A stretch of 64,000 bases of DNA from Arenibaculum pallidiluteum (GTDB lineage: Bacteria > Pseudomonadota > Alphaproteobacteria > Azospirillales > Azospirillaceae), in assembly GCF_017355985.1 (NCBI RefSeq), contig NZ_JAFIQU010000003.1, positions 169,884-233,883 on the forward strand, read 5' to 3'. The notes beneath the pieces are model-generated. The model saw only the letters and a program-made list of their open reading frames with translations, was not told the DNA's origin and made no database searches. The position numbers and the translations under genes were made by a program. Below are positions 18,904-28,619 of this stretch, one piece after another (position 1 is the stretch's first letter; each line of letters starts with the position of its first letter).

Positions 18904-19030
18904 GAGGGTTCCCGGCGGTTTCGGTAGCGCAGGGGGGCTGCGCCAATCCCGGACCGCGGAACCCTAGCGCCTGGGCGCGGGGACCGCCAGCGTGTCCGGC
19001 GTCGGGCGGACCCGCTGCCGCCACGCGCGG

Positions 19031-19053
19031 CGCCTCGCGGTCTTGGCGAGGCG
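19031..19053 (-). terminator. Hairpin downstream of AhpD-like gene
   Basis: CGCCTCGC-N7-GCGAGGCG is a perfect 8-bp stem 23 bases past the stop of the minus-strand AhpD-like gene. It lacks a T-tract, so it is terminator-like rather than a canonical intrinsic terminator. Confidence 0.4.
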
Positions 19054-19075
19054 GCCAGCCGGCGCGGAGACCCGC

Positions 19076-19648
19076 TCAGCGGTCCATGCGGTGGTATTCG
19101 GGATTGGGGATCATGTCGACGCCGCTGGCGACCCGGTTCGACATGTTGAAGAACCCCGCGACGTCGGCGATGTCGAAGATGTCCTCCTCGGAGAAGCCCT
19201 CGGCGCGCAGGACATCGCGGTCCGCCTCGTCCACGAGGTGGGGTGTCGTCGTCAGCTTCCAGGCGAAGTCGAGCATGGAGCGCTGGCGCGGCGGCAATTC
19301 GGCGACGCGGTAGTTCATCACCAGCATCTCCCCGAGCTGCGGGTCGCCGGAGAGCCTGCGGACGGCCTGGCCGTGCGCCACCAGGCAGTAATAGCAGCGG
19401 TTGGCCGAGGAGACGACGACCGCGATCATCTCGCGCTCGAGTTTGCTCAGCCCGCTCGGCCCCAGCATCAGCTCGCTGTACATCGCTGTGAAGGCGCGGA
19501 ACTTGCCAGGGCGCAGGCTGTAGGCCTTCAGGACATTCGGCTCCAGCCCCAGCTTCTCGCGGCACTTCTCGAAATAGGCCTGGATATCCTCGTCCTGCGT
19601 GCCGGGATCCGGAACCGGCAGGGACATCACCTTGTCGGGCTGCGGCAT
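19076..19648 (-). CDS. AhpD-like peroxidase-related protein (carboxymuconolactone decarboxylase family)
   Basis: A 190-residue helical protein of the AhpD/CMD superfamily, subgroup of uncharacterised peroxidase-related enzymes. The redox motif is in SSANRCYYCLVAHG: CXXC followed by His, as in AhpD, where the cysteines reduce partner peroxidases. Length fits the subgroup. It is monocistronic here and sits between sppA and a histidine kinase gene. Its reductant and substrate cannot be told from the sequence. Confidence 0.88.
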   Translation of the reverse strand: MPQPDKVMSLPVPDPGTQDEDIQAYFEKCREKLGLEPNVLKAYSLRPGKFRAFTAMYSELMLGPSGLSKLEREMIAVVVSSANRCYYCLVAHGQAVRRLSGDPQLGEMLVMNYRVAELPPRQRSMLDFAWKLTTTPHLVDEADRDVLRAEGFSEEDIFDIADVAGFFNMSNRVASGVDMIPNPEYHRMDR

Positions 19649-19687
19649 GGTCTTCCTCCCGTCGCGTGCCTTGCGCCGGGAGGCATT

Positions 19688-21133
19688 CTATCCGGCCTGC
19701 GCCGCCGGTCCCAGGGCGGGAAAGCGAAGCGTGACGCGGGTGCCCCTGCCGGGGGCGGTGTCGATCTCCATGGCCGCCCCGTGCAGTTCCACCGTGCGGC
19801 GGACCGCAGCGAGGCCGAGCCCGATGCCCTGGTGCCGGCGTGCCAGCACGTGCTCGAGCTGCGTGAAGGCTTCCAGGGCGCGGGGCACCTCCTCGGGCGC
19901 CATCCCAATGCCGGTATCGGCGATCTCGATCAGCACGGCGCCGTCCTCGGTGCGAGCTCCGAGCGTGACGCGGCCGCCCTCGGGCGTGAACTGGATGGCA
20001 TTGGAGACCAGCCGGGCGAGGGCCCGGGCCAGGGCGTGTGGATCGGCCTCGATGGGTGGCAGCCCGGCCGCCGGGCGCAGGTCGAGGTGCAGGCCGCGCG
20101 CCTGCGCGGAGGCCTGCGCGCCCTGGACCGCCGCGCGCACCAGCGCCGGTGCGTCGACACGCTGGCGCTCGATGCACTCGGCGGCCTCCAGGCGCGTCAG
20201 GTCCAGGATGTCGTTCACGACGGCCAGCAAGCGCTGGCCGCCGGCCAGGATGTCCCGGGCGTAGTCGGCGTAGGCGCCGTTCCCCACGGGGCCCAACGCC
20301 TCGGAGGCGATCAGCTCGGAGAAGCCGATGATCGCGTTCAGCGGAGTCCGCAGCTCGTGGCTCATGGCGCCGAGGAAGACGGACTTCGCTCGGCTGGCGC
20401 GCTCGGCCTCCTCCTTCGCGGCGTGCAGCGCCGCCTGCGCCTCGAGCAGCGGCGTCACGTCCGTATAGGCCGCGACCAAGCGTCCCGGCCGCCCGTCCGG
20501 GCCGCGCACCGAGATCCCGCGGACCATCAGGTGCCGGACGGAGCCGTCCTTGTGCCGGAACCGGATCGTCGTGCCGAAGTCCCGGTTGCCGGCATAGTGC
20601 TCGCGCACGAGCCGCAGGCCGAGATGCTGGTCCTGGGGTAGGATCAGCGCCTTCCAGGTCGCGGCGGAATTCGCGAGCTCATAGTCCTGGTAGCCCAGCA
20701 GCGCCTTCCAGCGCGGCGAGTACCAGACGCGGCCGGTCGCGAGATCCCAGTCGATGATGCCGTCCCGCGTCGCCTCCAGCGCCAAGCGGAAGGGGTCCGG
20801 ACCTTCCCCGGCCAGTGTCCGCGCCTGGCGGGCCGTCGCGTCCTGGAGACGGACCAGCGCGCGCCGCCGGGGCGCGGCTGGGTCGGGCAGGGCGGTCGCC
20901 CGCCAGCGCGCCGGGGGATGCAAGCCCGTCTCGGCCTCCATCTCCGCCCCCGCGCCAAGGTCCAGGGCCCGCCCCGCCACATCCTGGGCGAGGATGCGCA
21001 GCATCGGCGCCAGCCTGCGGCGCGGCTCCGGGAATTCGAGTGCGATGGCGCCGTCCGGGCCGCGGACGGCGGACAGGCACCATTCTGTCTCGGCCGGCGC
21101 TGCGGCCGCCGAAAGGAGTGTGAGCGGGCTCAT
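19688..21133 (-). CDS. Soluble PAS-domain sensor histidine kinase
   Basis: A 481-residue kinase with no transmembrane segment. An N-terminal region of about 120 residues has no recognised domain; it is followed by a PAS domain (about 130-235, WDLATGRVWYSPRWKALLGY) and a kinase core with H-box MSHELRTPLNAIIGFSEL, N-box LVSNAIQFTPEGG and G-box GIGLGLAAV. It should autophosphorylate on the H-box His and act on a response regulator, but none is encoded nearby. ATG 21133 is chosen; an open extension to 21250 is low in domain content. Confidence 0.87.
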   Translation of the reverse strand: MSPLTLLSAAAAPAETEWCLSAVRGPDGAIALEFPEPRRRLAPMLRILAQDVAGRALDLGAGAEMEAETGLHPPARWRATALPDPAAPRRRALVRLQDATARQARTLAGEGPDPFRLALEATRDGIIDWDLATGRVWYSPRWKALLGYQDYELANSAATWKALILPQDQHLGLRLVREHYAGNRDFGTTIRFRHKDGSVRHLMVRGISVRGPDGRPGRLVAAYTDVTPLLEAQAALHAAKEEAERASRAKSVFLGAMSHELRTPLNAIIGFSELIASEALGPVGNGAYADYARDILAGGQRLLAVVNDILDLTRLEAAECIERQRVDAPALVRAAVQGAQASAQARGLHLDLRPAAGLPPIEADPHALARALARLVSNAIQFTPEGGRVTLGARTEDGAVLIEIADTGIGMAPEEVPRALEAFTQLEHVLARRHQGIGLGLAAVRRTVELHGAAMEIDTAPGRGTRVTLRFPALGPAAQAG

Positions 21134-21357
21134 GCGTCGTGCGCGGCCAGGCGCCGGCGCAGGAAACGGCGGTTCTCGCAGGATTGTCCCGGGGCCATGC
21201 CGTTCCGCAGGTGTTTGCTGGTTCGGCAGATCATGTTGGTGCCGGATCATGAACGCAAGGCAGACATCCGGCCGAGTTGTGCGACTTTCGTCGCGGGTGG
21301 GGATGGCGGGGCGTGGACGGAGACACTAGATTGCGCCGCGATGTGGAAGCGCTTCCG

Positions 21358-22017
21358 ATGACCATGCAAGAGACCGTGGACCCCGAATCCTCCGGAGGGC
21401 GGGTAACGGCCATCCTCGAAAATTTCCGCGACGACCTCCCACCGGCCCGGGTGACGCTCGGCGCCCTCGTGGAGCGGCTGGGCGACCGCGCCTTCGGCGC
21501 CTTTCTGCTGATCGTCTCGCTGCCCAACATCCTTCCGGTGCCCGTCGGCGTCGCGACTGTGCTGGAGATCCCGCTTCTGCTTATCGCGGTGCAGATGGCC
21601 ATGGGTCGCCGACGGCTCTGGCTGCCGGCCTTCGCGCTGCGCGTGGGGCTGAGCCGCGACAAGGCGGACCGGCTGCTGCAGCGCTGCATCGGCATGCTTC
21701 AGCGGACAGAGCGCTGGGTCCGCCCGCGCCTGCTGCCTCTGACCGGCGCCCTCGCGGAGCGGCTGATCGGCGCGCTCTGCGTCGTTCTCGGGATCATCCT
21801 CGTCGTCCCGGTGCCGCTGCTGGGATGGTTTCCGGCGTTCGCGCTGGTCGCCCTGGCGCTTGGCCTCGTCGAGCGGGACGGCGTGATGATGATAGCCGGG
21901 CTGGCGCTGAGCGTGCTGACCGCCGTCGCGACCGCGGTCTTTCTCGCCGGCATCAGCGCCGCGGGCCAGGCGCTCGCGAGCCCTGCGGGACTGAGCCTGC
22001 CGTTCATCGGACCCTGA
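21358..22017 (+). CDS. ExoD-family inner membrane protein
   Basis: A 219-residue protein of the ExoD family, named for a rhizobial gene affecting exopolysaccharide and alkali sensitivity; its biochemical role is unknown. It has the family tracts LGALVERLGDRAFGAFLL and SLPNILPVPVG, with four or so hydrophobic segments in the second half. ATG 21358 is chosen for family length; a second ATG two codons on is possible. It is divergent from the histidine kinase gene and converges on the S10 peptidase gene. Confidence 0.85.
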   Translation: MTMQETVDPESSGGRVTAILENFRDDLPPARVTLGALVERLGDRAFGAFLLIVSLPNILPVPVGVATVLEIPLLLIAVQMAMGRRRLWLPAFALRVGLSRDKADRLLQRCIGMLQRTERWVRPRLLPLTGALAERLIGALCVVLGIILVVPVPLLGWFPAFALVALALGLVERDGVMMIAGLALSVLTAVATAVFLAGISAAGQALASPAGLSLPFIGP

Positions 22018-22051
22018 GCGGAAGGGGCGGTCCGACGGCGCGGTGCCGCCC

Positions 22052-23566
22052 TCAGGGCGCGCCGTCAGGACGCGGCAGGCGCTCCGCGTAGAAGCTCCGG
22101 GCCGCCTCGGTCAGGGCAGTGCGGTCGGCGGGGCGGAAGTACATCATGTGCCCGCCCTGCAGCACGGCCACACGGACGCGGCTTCGGACCTCCTCGGGCA
22201 GGGCCAGCCTGTCGATCAGCCAGCGTGAGGCCATGTATGGCGTCACGAGGTCCGTCTCGCCGTGGACCACCAGGGCCGACAGGTCCGGCGTGGTCGCGAG
22301 CGCCTCCGCCAGCTGGTCCAGGGCGCCGGCCTCGTTGCGCGAGCCTTCCCAGTCCCAGTTTCTCGACGGGCGCCGGTCGAGCAGCAGGAACGGCACGTCC
22401 GTGCGCAGCCCCATCCGGTCCCGCATGAGCTGGACGAAGGCCGAGGTGACCGGCGCGATCGACGCGTCGAGCAGCACGTCGGGGCCACGTCCGCCGGCGG
22501 GGTAGGGATCGGGACCGGCATATGCCCCGTCGTAGAGGCTCACCGCGCGACCCGGCTCGCCGAGCACGCGATCCGAGAAGACCTGGATCGGAATCCGGCC
22601 ATGGTGACGCCGCACGACGTCAGGCTCCAGACCGAGGAGTGCCGACAGGCGGCGCACCAGCGCCTCGTCCGGCCCCGCGCCGGGAGGCGCGATGGCGGCG
22701 ATCCCCGTCAGGTATTCTCCAAGGGCGAAGCGCTCCACGGCCGCCTGGTCCATGGCGGTGTCGCCGCGACCCAGCGCCCGCGCGGATGCGGCCATGGACG
22801 GCAGCGCGAGCGCCCAGGACATGACATCGTAGGGATTGCCCGCGATGGTCGAGAACTCGATGACGGGAGAGATCATGATCACGCCGGCGACGGCGATCCC
22901 GGGGCCTTCGGCCAGGCTGCGGGCCAGCCTTGCGACGCGGAAGCCACCGTAGCTCTCGCCGGCCAGGAAGACCGGCGAGGACCACCGGCCTTCGCGCGTC
23001 AGCCAAAGGCGCAGGACCTCGTTCAGGCTGCGGATGTCGCCGCTGACGCTCCAGAACGGCCTCTCCGCCTCGTCGCCAGTGCGTGCGGCGCGGCTGTAGC
23101 CCGTGCCGACGGGATCGACGAAGACCAGGTCGGTGAAGGCGAGCCAGGTGGCGGGGTTGTCCTGCAGCCGTGCGGGCGGCGGCGCAAGCCGGCCCTCTTC
23201 CGTCGTCGCAAGCACGACGGGGCCCATGGCGCCCATGTGCAGGAAGGCCGAGGCGGCGCCCGGCCCGCCGTTGAAGACGAAGGTGACGGGGCGGGGCGCG
23301 CCGCCGACGTCCTCGGCCGTGTAGGAGGTCGTGAAGATCCGCGCCGCAACCTCGCCGCGCCCGTTGGTCACCGGCAGGCTCTCGGCGACCGCCCTGTAGG
23401 CGATGCGCTGGCCGCCGGCGTCGATCGCGCCGCGGATCTCGACGGGGCCGATCGCGGCGGCCTGGGGATTGTCGCGCGGCCCCGCGCCTTCGGAGGGGCG
23501 CTCCTGCGCAAGGGCAGGTGGCACGGCCGGCAGCAGCAGCGCAAGCAGCAGGACGAGCAGGCGCAA
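22052..23566 (-). CDS. Secreted serine carboxypeptidase (peptidase S10)
   Basis: A 504-residue alpha/beta-hydrolase of peptidase family S10, with a cleavable signal peptide (residues 1-20, ending ALA) that sends it to the periplasm or outside. The triad is visible: Ser205 in AGESYGGFR, Asp in VVHGETDLVTPY and His in LQGGHMMYFRP. FNGGPGAASAFLH forms the oxyanion region. S10 enzymes trim C-terminal residues at acidic pH. It lies 85 bases upstream of nothing related; aroC precedes it on the same strand. Confidence 0.92.
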   Translation of the reverse strand: MRLLVLLLALLLPAVPPALAQERPSEGAGPRDNPQAAAIGPVEIRGAIDAGGQRIAYRAVAESLPVTNGRGEVAARIFTTSYTAEDVGGAPRPVTFVFNGGPGAASAFLHMGAMGPVVLATTEEGRLAPPPARLQDNPATWLAFTDLVFVDPVGTGYSRAARTGDEAERPFWSVSGDIRSLNEVLRLWLTREGRWSSPVFLAGESYGGFRVARLARSLAEGPGIAVAGVIMISPVIEFSTIAGNPYDVMSWALALPSMAASARALGRGDTAMDQAAVERFALGEYLTGIAAIAPPGAGPDEALVRRLSALLGLEPDVVRRHHGRIPIQVFSDRVLGEPGRAVSLYDGAYAGPDPYPAGGRGPDVLLDASIAPVTSAFVQLMRDRMGLRTDVPFLLLDRRPSRNWDWEGSRNEAGALDQLAEALATTPDLSALVVHGETDLVTPYMASRWLIDRLALPEEVRSRVRVAVLQGGHMMYFRPADRTALTEAARSFYAERLPRPDGAP

Positions 23567-23651
23567 GGCGGACCTCCTCCGGGCGGAATGGGCCGGTTCG
23601 GACGGGCCGGTCGGGAGCGGGCGGTTCGCGCCCCGCCCGACATCCCGCGCG

Positions 23652-24725
23652 TCACCCCGCGAGTGCGCGGTGGCGCAGCAGGTGGTCCGCCAGCACGCAG
23701 GCCATCATGGCCTCGCCGACGGGGACGGCGCGGATGCCCACGCAGGGGTCGTGCCGGCCCTTGGTCAGGATCTCCGTGTCGGCGCCGTCTGTCGTGACGG
23801 TGCGCCGCGGCGTCAGGATCGAGCTCGTCGGTTTGACCGCGAAGCGTACGACGATCTCCTGGCCGGTCGAGATGCCCCCCAGGATGCCGCCAGCGTTGTT
23901 GGACAGGAACGAGACGCCGCCTTCCGCGGTGCCGCGCATTTCGTCCGCGTTCTCCTCGCCCGTCAGGGCGGCGCTCGCGAAGCCGTTGCCGATCTCCACG
24001 CCCTTGACGGCGTTGATCGTCATCATTGCGCGCGCGAGGTCCCCGTCGAGCTTGTCGTAGAGCGGCTCGCCCCAGCCCGCGGGAACGCCGGTCGCGGTCA
24101 CCTCGATCACCGCGCCCACCGACGATCCGGCCTTGCGAACGCCGTCCAGGTAGTCCGACCATTGGGCGGCTGTTGTCGCATCGGGGCAGAAGAACGGGTT
24201 CCGGCCGACCTCGTCCCAGTCCCAGCGGGACCGGTCGATGGCATGCGGCCCGACCTGCACCAGGGCGCCGCGCACCGAGACGCTGTCGCCGAGCACCAGA
24301 CGCGCCAGCGCGCCGGCGGCGACGCGGCAGGCGGTCTCGCGGGCCGAAGCCCTGCCGCCGCCCCGGTAGTCGCGGATCCCGTACTTGGCCCAGTAGGTAT
24401 AGTCCGCGTGCCCGGGACGGAACTTGCCCGCGATCTCGCTGTAGTCCTTGGAGCGCTGGTCGGTATTCTCGATCAGCAGCGAGACCGGCGTTCCCGTCGT
24501 CTGGCCTTCGAAGGTGCCGGACAGGATGCGCACGGCATCGGGCTCGCGCCGCTGGGTCGTGAAGCGGGACTGGCCGGGCTTGCGCTTGTCCAGGAATTCC
24601 TGGACGTACGCTTCGGACAGCGGCAGGCGGGAGGGCATCCCGTCCACCACGACGCCGATCGCCGGCCCGTGGCTCTCGCCCCAGGTGGTGAAGCGGAACA
24701 GCGTCCCGAAGCTGTTGCCGGCCAT
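23652..24725 (-). CDS. aroC: Chorismate synthase
   Basis: A 357-residue enzyme for the last step of the shikimate pathway, converting EPSP to chorismate with reduced FMN. The N-terminal [32 protein letters not shown] and the C-terminal-half [15 protein letters not shown] are family hallmarks. The start is MAGNSFG at 24725; a longer open frame upstream belongs to fabI. It begins four bases after the fabI stop and is surely co-transcribed with it. Confidence 0.96.
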   Translation of the reverse strand: MAGNSFGTLFRFTTWGESHGPAIGVVVDGMPSRLPLSEAYVQEFLDKRKPGQSRFTTQRREPDAVRILSGTFEGQTTGTPVSLLIENTDQRSKDYSEIAGKFRPGHADYTYWAKYGIRDYRGGGRASARETACRVAAGALARLVLGDSVSVRGALVQVGPHAIDRSRWDWDEVGRNPFFCPDATTAAQWSDYLDGVRKAGSSVGAVIEVTATGVPAGWGEPLYDKLDGDLARAMMTINAVKGVEIGNGFASAALTGEENADEMRGTAEGGVSFLSNNAGGILGGISTGQEIVVRFAVKPTSSILTPRRTVTTDGADTEILTKGRHDPCVGIRAVPVGEAMMACVLADHLLRHRALAG

Positions 24726-24729
24726 GGGC

Positions 24730-25575
24730 TCAGGCCTTCTCGCCGGACCCCAGGCCCGACAGGAGCTGGGCGGTGGCGGCCGCATTGTCGACGGCTACCA
24801 TGCCGACGACATGGTAACCCGCGTCGACGTGCAGGACCTCGCCGGTGACGCCGGTGCCGAGATCGCTCAGCAGATAGAGTGCGGAACCGCCGACTTCCTG
24901 GGTGGTGACGTTGCGCTGAAGCGGGGCGTTCAGCTCGTTCCACTTCAGGATGTAGCGGAAGTCGCCGATGCCGCTGGCTGCCAGGGTCTTGATGGGACCT
25001 GCCGAGATCGCATTGACGCGGATCCCCTCAGCCCCCAGATCGGCGGCGAGGTACCGGACCGAAGCCTCGAGTGCGGCCTTCGCGACGCCCATCACGTTGT
25101 AATGGGGCATCACCCGCTCCGCGCCATAGTATGTGAGCGTCAGCAGGCTGCCGCCCTCGCGCATCAGCGGCACGGCGCGCTGCGCGCAGGCAGTGAAGGA
25201 ATAGCAGGAAATGTCGAGGGTTCTGGCAAAATTGGTCCGGCTCGTGTTGAGGTACCGGCCGTCGAGTTCGTTCTTGTCGGAAAAGGCGATGGCATGAACC
25301 AGGAAGTCCAGGCCGCCCCAGAGGTTCCGGACGGCCTCGAAGGTGGCGTCGAGGCTCGACTCGTCGGTCACGTCGCAGGGCACCACGAGGGGCGAGTTCA
25401 CCGAGGCGGCCAGCGGGCGTACGCGCTTCTCCAGCGCCTCGCCCTGGTAGGTGAAGGCGAGTTCGGCCCCGTGGGCGGCGAGCGTCGAGGCGATGCCCCA
25501 GGCAATGGAACGATCATTGGCCACGCCCATGATCAGGCCGCGCTTGCCTGCCATGAGCGGAGTGGAACTGGACAT
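24730..25575 (-). CDS. fabI: Enoyl-[acyl-carrier-protein] reductase (NADH), FabI
   Basis: A 281-residue short-chain dehydrogenase of the FabI type, which reduces trans-2-enoyl-ACP in fatty acid elongation. Cofactor binding is in [17 protein letters not shown]; the catalytic Tyr and Lys are in [15 protein letters not shown], with the six-residue spacing that marks FabI rather than classical SDRs. [13 protein letters not shown] at 25575 is the start. aroC follows immediately. This form is the usual triclosan-sensitive type, though sensitivity cannot be read from sequence alone. Confidence 0.95.
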   Translation of the reverse strand: MSSSTPLMAGKRGLIMGVANDRSIAWGIASTLAAHGAELAFTYQGEALEKRVRPLAASVNSPLVVPCDVTDESSLDATFEAVRNLWGGLDFLVHAIAFSDKNELDGRYLNTSRTNFARTLDISCYSFTACAQRAVPLMREGGSLLTLTYYGAERVMPHYNVMGVAKAALEASVRYLAADLGAEGIRVNAISAGPIKTLAASGIGDFRYILKWNELNAPLQRNVTTQEVGGSALYLLSDLGTGVTGEVLHVDAGYHVVGMVAVDNAAATAQLLSGLGSGEKA

Positions 25576-25676
25576 CAACGCCTCGTGATGACTGTGCGGA
25601 ATGGGACCGGAAAGCGGCCGGCATCCTACACGAAAGGCCCGACCGGTCAAACGCGGGGAAGGTCCCGGAGGACGAG

Positions 25677-27005
25677 ATGAGGCTTGGCGTCGACATGCTT
25701 CCCGAGGGACTCTCGCGGATCGAGCGGGCCCCCCGGGTGATCTGGAGCTTCCTGAGCTATCTGACGCGCCGCTTCATCGCGGACGACTGCCTGACCACCG
25801 CCTCGGCGCTGACCTACACGGCGCTGCTGGCGATCGTGCCGCTGATGACGATCTTCTTCGCGGTGTTCCAGGCCTTTCCGGCCTACGGGACGCTGCGCGA
25901 GCACGCCCAGAAGCTGCTGGTGAGCAGCCTCGTCCCCGAGGTCGGCGAGGCCATCCTGGACTATCTCAATACCTTCACGGCCAATGCGGGCCAGCTCACC
26001 GGCTTCGGCGTGATCGGCCTGGCAGTGACCGCAGTGCTGCTGTTCAACACCATCGAAGGCTCGTTCCGGATGATCTGGCGCGTCACCGATCCGCGCTCGA
26101 TCGTCGTCCGGCTCCTGGCGTTCTGGACGATCCTGACCCTGACGCCGCTGCTGTTCGGCGCCAGCCTCAGCCTTTCCAGCACGCTGTATGCCACGCTGCA
26201 CCTGGACAGCGTGGTGGGCAGCCGCTGGTTCGGCTGGGCCGTCATCCTGCCTGGCCTTTTCGAGACCTTCGGCTTCTTCCTGCTGTACCTGCTGATCCCG
26301 AGCCGCGAGATTCGCTGGCAGGACGCCCTCTACGGCGCCGTCACCGCCTCCGTCCTGCTGGAGACGTCGAAGGCCCTGTTCGGCTGGTACGTGGCCGCCT
26401 TCCCGACATACCAGACGATCTATGGCGCCCTGTCCGTCGTCCCGATCTTCCTGCTGTGGCTCTACATCGCTTGGTCGACGGTGCTGGTCGGCGCCGAGGT
26501 GGCCGCGGCGCTGCCGGAATGGAGGGCGGGGATCCGCAGCCAGATCGGCCCCGAGGGGCTGCTGTCCGCGCATCGGGTCGTGGTCGCCCTGGCGATCCTG
26601 AGGGAGCTCCTGGAGGCGAGCCAGCTCGGTGTCGGCATGCGGCGGCGGACCCTGGTCGGGCGCGTTCCCGTGGGCGCGGCGGTGGTGGACGGCATCCTGG
26701 AGCAGCTCCAGCAGGTGCACTGGGTCGCGCGCACGCGCCAGGGCGCCTGGGTCTACACCCGCGATCTGTCGGAGTGCACGCTGTACGACCTGCTGCGCTC
26801 GCTCGGCATCGGCATGCGCGGCAATCTCGGCAGCTTCCGGACCCTGCAGGCCCCCTGGCTGGAGCGCGCGACCCGGCTGCTGGAGCAGGCCGACGATCTC
26901 GGCCGGGACGCGTTGGGCGTCCCGCTCAAGGAACTGCTCTGCGGGCCCGACGCGCGCGAGCTCGAGGTGCGACACGACCTGGCGGCGCGCATCGGCCGGC
27001 GCTGA
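25677..27005 (+). CDS. YihY/UPF0761-family inner membrane protein
   Basis: A 442-residue protein with about six TM segments in the first 290 residues (ALTYTALLAIVPLMTIFFAV, then FIGLAV and LFWLYI-type segments), matching YihY/BrkB proteins once called ribonuclease BN. That name is now considered wrong and the function is unknown. Past residue 290 there is a soluble domain of about 150 residues that resembles a winged helix, found in the longer members. It is divergent from fabI and converges on the DnaJ-like gene. Confidence 0.88.
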   Translation: MRLGVDMLPEGLSRIERAPRVIWSFLSYLTRRFIADDCLTTASALTYTALLAIVPLMTIFFAVFQAFPAYGTLREHAQKLLVSSLVPEVGEAILDYLNTFTANAGQLTGFGVIGLAVTAVLLFNTIEGSFRMIWRVTDPRSIVVRLLAFWTILTLTPLLFGASLSLSSTLYATLHLDSVVGSRWFGWAVILPGLFETFGFFLLYLLIPSREIRWQDALYGAVTASVLLETSKALFGWYVAAFPTYQTIYGALSVVPIFLLWLYIAWSTVLVGAEVAAALPEWRAGIRSQIGPEGLLSAHRVVVALAILRELLEASQLGVGMRRRTLVGRVPVGAAVVDGILEQLQQVHWVARTRQGAWVYTRDLSECTLYDLLRSLGIGMRGNLGSFRTLQAPWLERATRLLEQADDLGRDALGVPLKELLCGPDARELEVRHDLAARIGRR

Positions 27006-27023
27006 GGCCCGGCCGCGGCGCCC

Positions 27024-27932
27024 TCAGCCGAAGACCTTCTTGCGGACGTCGTAGCTGCGGTCCTTGGCCCAGGATTCCAGGAACTTGGTCAGGTCCGCGT
27101 CGGGCGGGTCGGGGAGCACGACCTTGAGCTTGACGTACTGGTCGCCCTGCAGGTCGCCTTTGGCGTTGCGGATGCCCTTTCCCTTGAGTCGCAGCAGGGT
27201 CCCGGTGTTGGCTCCGCGCGGCACCTTCACCGCCACCTGCCCGTCCAGGGTCGGCACCTTGATGGAAGCGCCCAGCACCGCCTCGGGCAGGCTCACCGGG
27301 ATCTCCAGGTGGACGTCCAGGTCCTTGCGCGTAAAGAACGGGTGCGGCTCGACATGGACCTCGATGATGGCGTCGCCCGCGCCGCCGGCCCCCTCGGTGC
27401 CCTGGCCCTTCAGGCGCAGCTTCTGCTGGTCCGAGGTCCCCGGTGGAATGTTCACGTCCAGGCTGCGCCCGGTCGAGAGATTGATCCGGCGCTTCGTGCC
27501 GAGCGCGGCCTCGACGAAGGGCACGGTCACGGAATAGTTGATGTCGGCGCCACGCGGCTTGCTGCCGAAGCCGGACGCGCCGGCCCCGGATGTTTTGCGG
27601 CGCCCGAAGAGCCCGTCCAGGAAATCGTCGTCGTCGAAGGAGAAGCCGCCTGAGCGGCTTCCGCCGGCGCTGCCGTAGCTGCGTCCGAATCCGCCGCGCT
27701 CGTTGCCCTGGGCATCGATCTCCCCGCGGTCGTAGCGGGCGCGCTTGTCGGGATCGGACAGCAGGTTGTAGGCCGACGAGATCTCCTTGAACCGCTGCTC
27801 GATGTCGGCGCGGCCGGGATTCATGTCGGGGTGGTACTGCTTGGCAAGGCGGCGGTAGGCGGCCTTGATCTCCTCGGCGCTGGCGGTGCGGCTCAGGCCG
27901 AGGACGAGGTAGGGATCACGCGGAGAGGCCAC
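27024..27932 (-). CDS. DnaJ-like co-chaperone (CbpA-type, no zinc domain)
   Basis: A 302-residue J-domain protein. The J domain is at the N-terminus with the HPD motif (KQYHPDMNPG), followed by a Gly/Ser/Phe-rich linker and the DnaJ C-terminal domains (INYSVTVPFVEAALG, LRLKGKGIRNAKGDLQGDQYV). The CXXCXGXG zinc domain is absent, as in CbpA. It stimulates DnaK. The start is GTG 27932 (reading VASPRDPYLVLG); the frame further upstream only shadows the lipoprotein gene. Confidence 0.9.
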   Translation of the reverse strand: MASPRDPYLVLGLSRTASAEEIKAAYRRLAKQYHPDMNPGRADIEQRFKEISSAYNLLSDPDKRARYDRGEIDAQGNERGGFGRSYGSAGGSRSGGFSFDDDDFLDGLFGRRKTSGAGASGFGSKPRGADINYSVTVPFVEAALGTKRRINLSTGRSLDVNIPPGTSDQQKLRLKGQGTEGAGGAGDAIIEVHVEPHPFFTRKDLDVHLEIPVSLPEAVLGASIKVPTLDGQVAVKVPRGANTGTLLRLKGKGIRNAKGDLQGDQYVKLKVVLPDPPDADLTKFLESWAKDRSYDVRKKVFG

Positions 27933-27978
27933 GGGCGGCTTGGTCCTGAAAGGGTGCGGACGGCCGCCCGGGCCACGG

Positions 27979-28479
27979 TCAGCTGACGATCTTCCAGGAT
28001 CCGTCGGGCTGCTGGCAGGCGATGCCGTGGCCCTGCTCCATCCGTCCGCCCACAGTAATCGTCTGCTGGTACTCACGGCAATAGCTGCCGGAGGAGTCGC
28101 GGCCGTCGCGCAGGGTCGTGAACGTCCCCTGGTTGCCGGTGTTGGGGTTGTTCCACTGGACGGTCTGGCCCACCGGCGCCGCGTAGGACCTGTAGGCCGC
28201 ATTCTGCATCGCGGTCTGGTCGGCGCGGTCGAGGGACTTGCCCATCTCGCTGCCCAGGAAGGCGCCCAGCAGCGTGCCGGCACCGACCGCGACGAGCTTG
28301 CCCGTGCCGCCGCCGAAGCGCGACCCGGCAAGGCCGCCCAGCACGGCGCCGCCAACGGTTCCGAAGCCCTGCTTGGTGCCCATTCCGTCCATACCGCCGC
28401 CCATGCCCTGGTTAGCGCAGCCCGCGAGCAGCGAGACGGCCAGGACGGATGCCAGGAGGGATTTCACGATCGTCTTCAC
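27979..28479 (-). CDS. Glycine-zipper outer-membrane lipoprotein (surface-antigen family)
   Basis: A 166-residue lipoprotein of the 16-kDa surface antigen type. The signal peptide ends in LLAGC (lipid-modified Cys21). A Gly-rich zipper region (GTVGGAVLGGLAGSRFGGG) follows, then a soluble C-terminal domain with GSYCREYQQTITVGG. Such proteins are tied to envelope stability. The start is GTG 28479, because a longer frame starting at 28617 would bury the signal peptide. It ends 46 bases before the DnaJ-like gene, which may share its transcript. Confidence 0.87.
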   Translation of the reverse strand: MKTIVKSLLASVLAVSLLAGCANQGMGGGMDGMGTKQGFGTVGGAVLGGLAGSRFGGGTGKLVAVGAGTLLGAFLGSEMGKSLDRADQTAMQNAAYRSYAAPVGQTVQWNNPNTGNQGTFTTLRDGRDSSGSYCREYQQTITVGGRMEQGHGIACQQPDGSWKIVS

Positions 28480-28619
28480 GGGTCTCTGGCCTCGAAGAAT
28501 GAACGCCGCGGCGGACCGCCGCCGCAGGATGACGGCCCGCCGGTCGGCGGGCATGGACTTTCGCCCTGTCAGGATTAAGGTACGCACTTCCCGAGTTGCA
28601 ACTATGACCGGCGTCACAG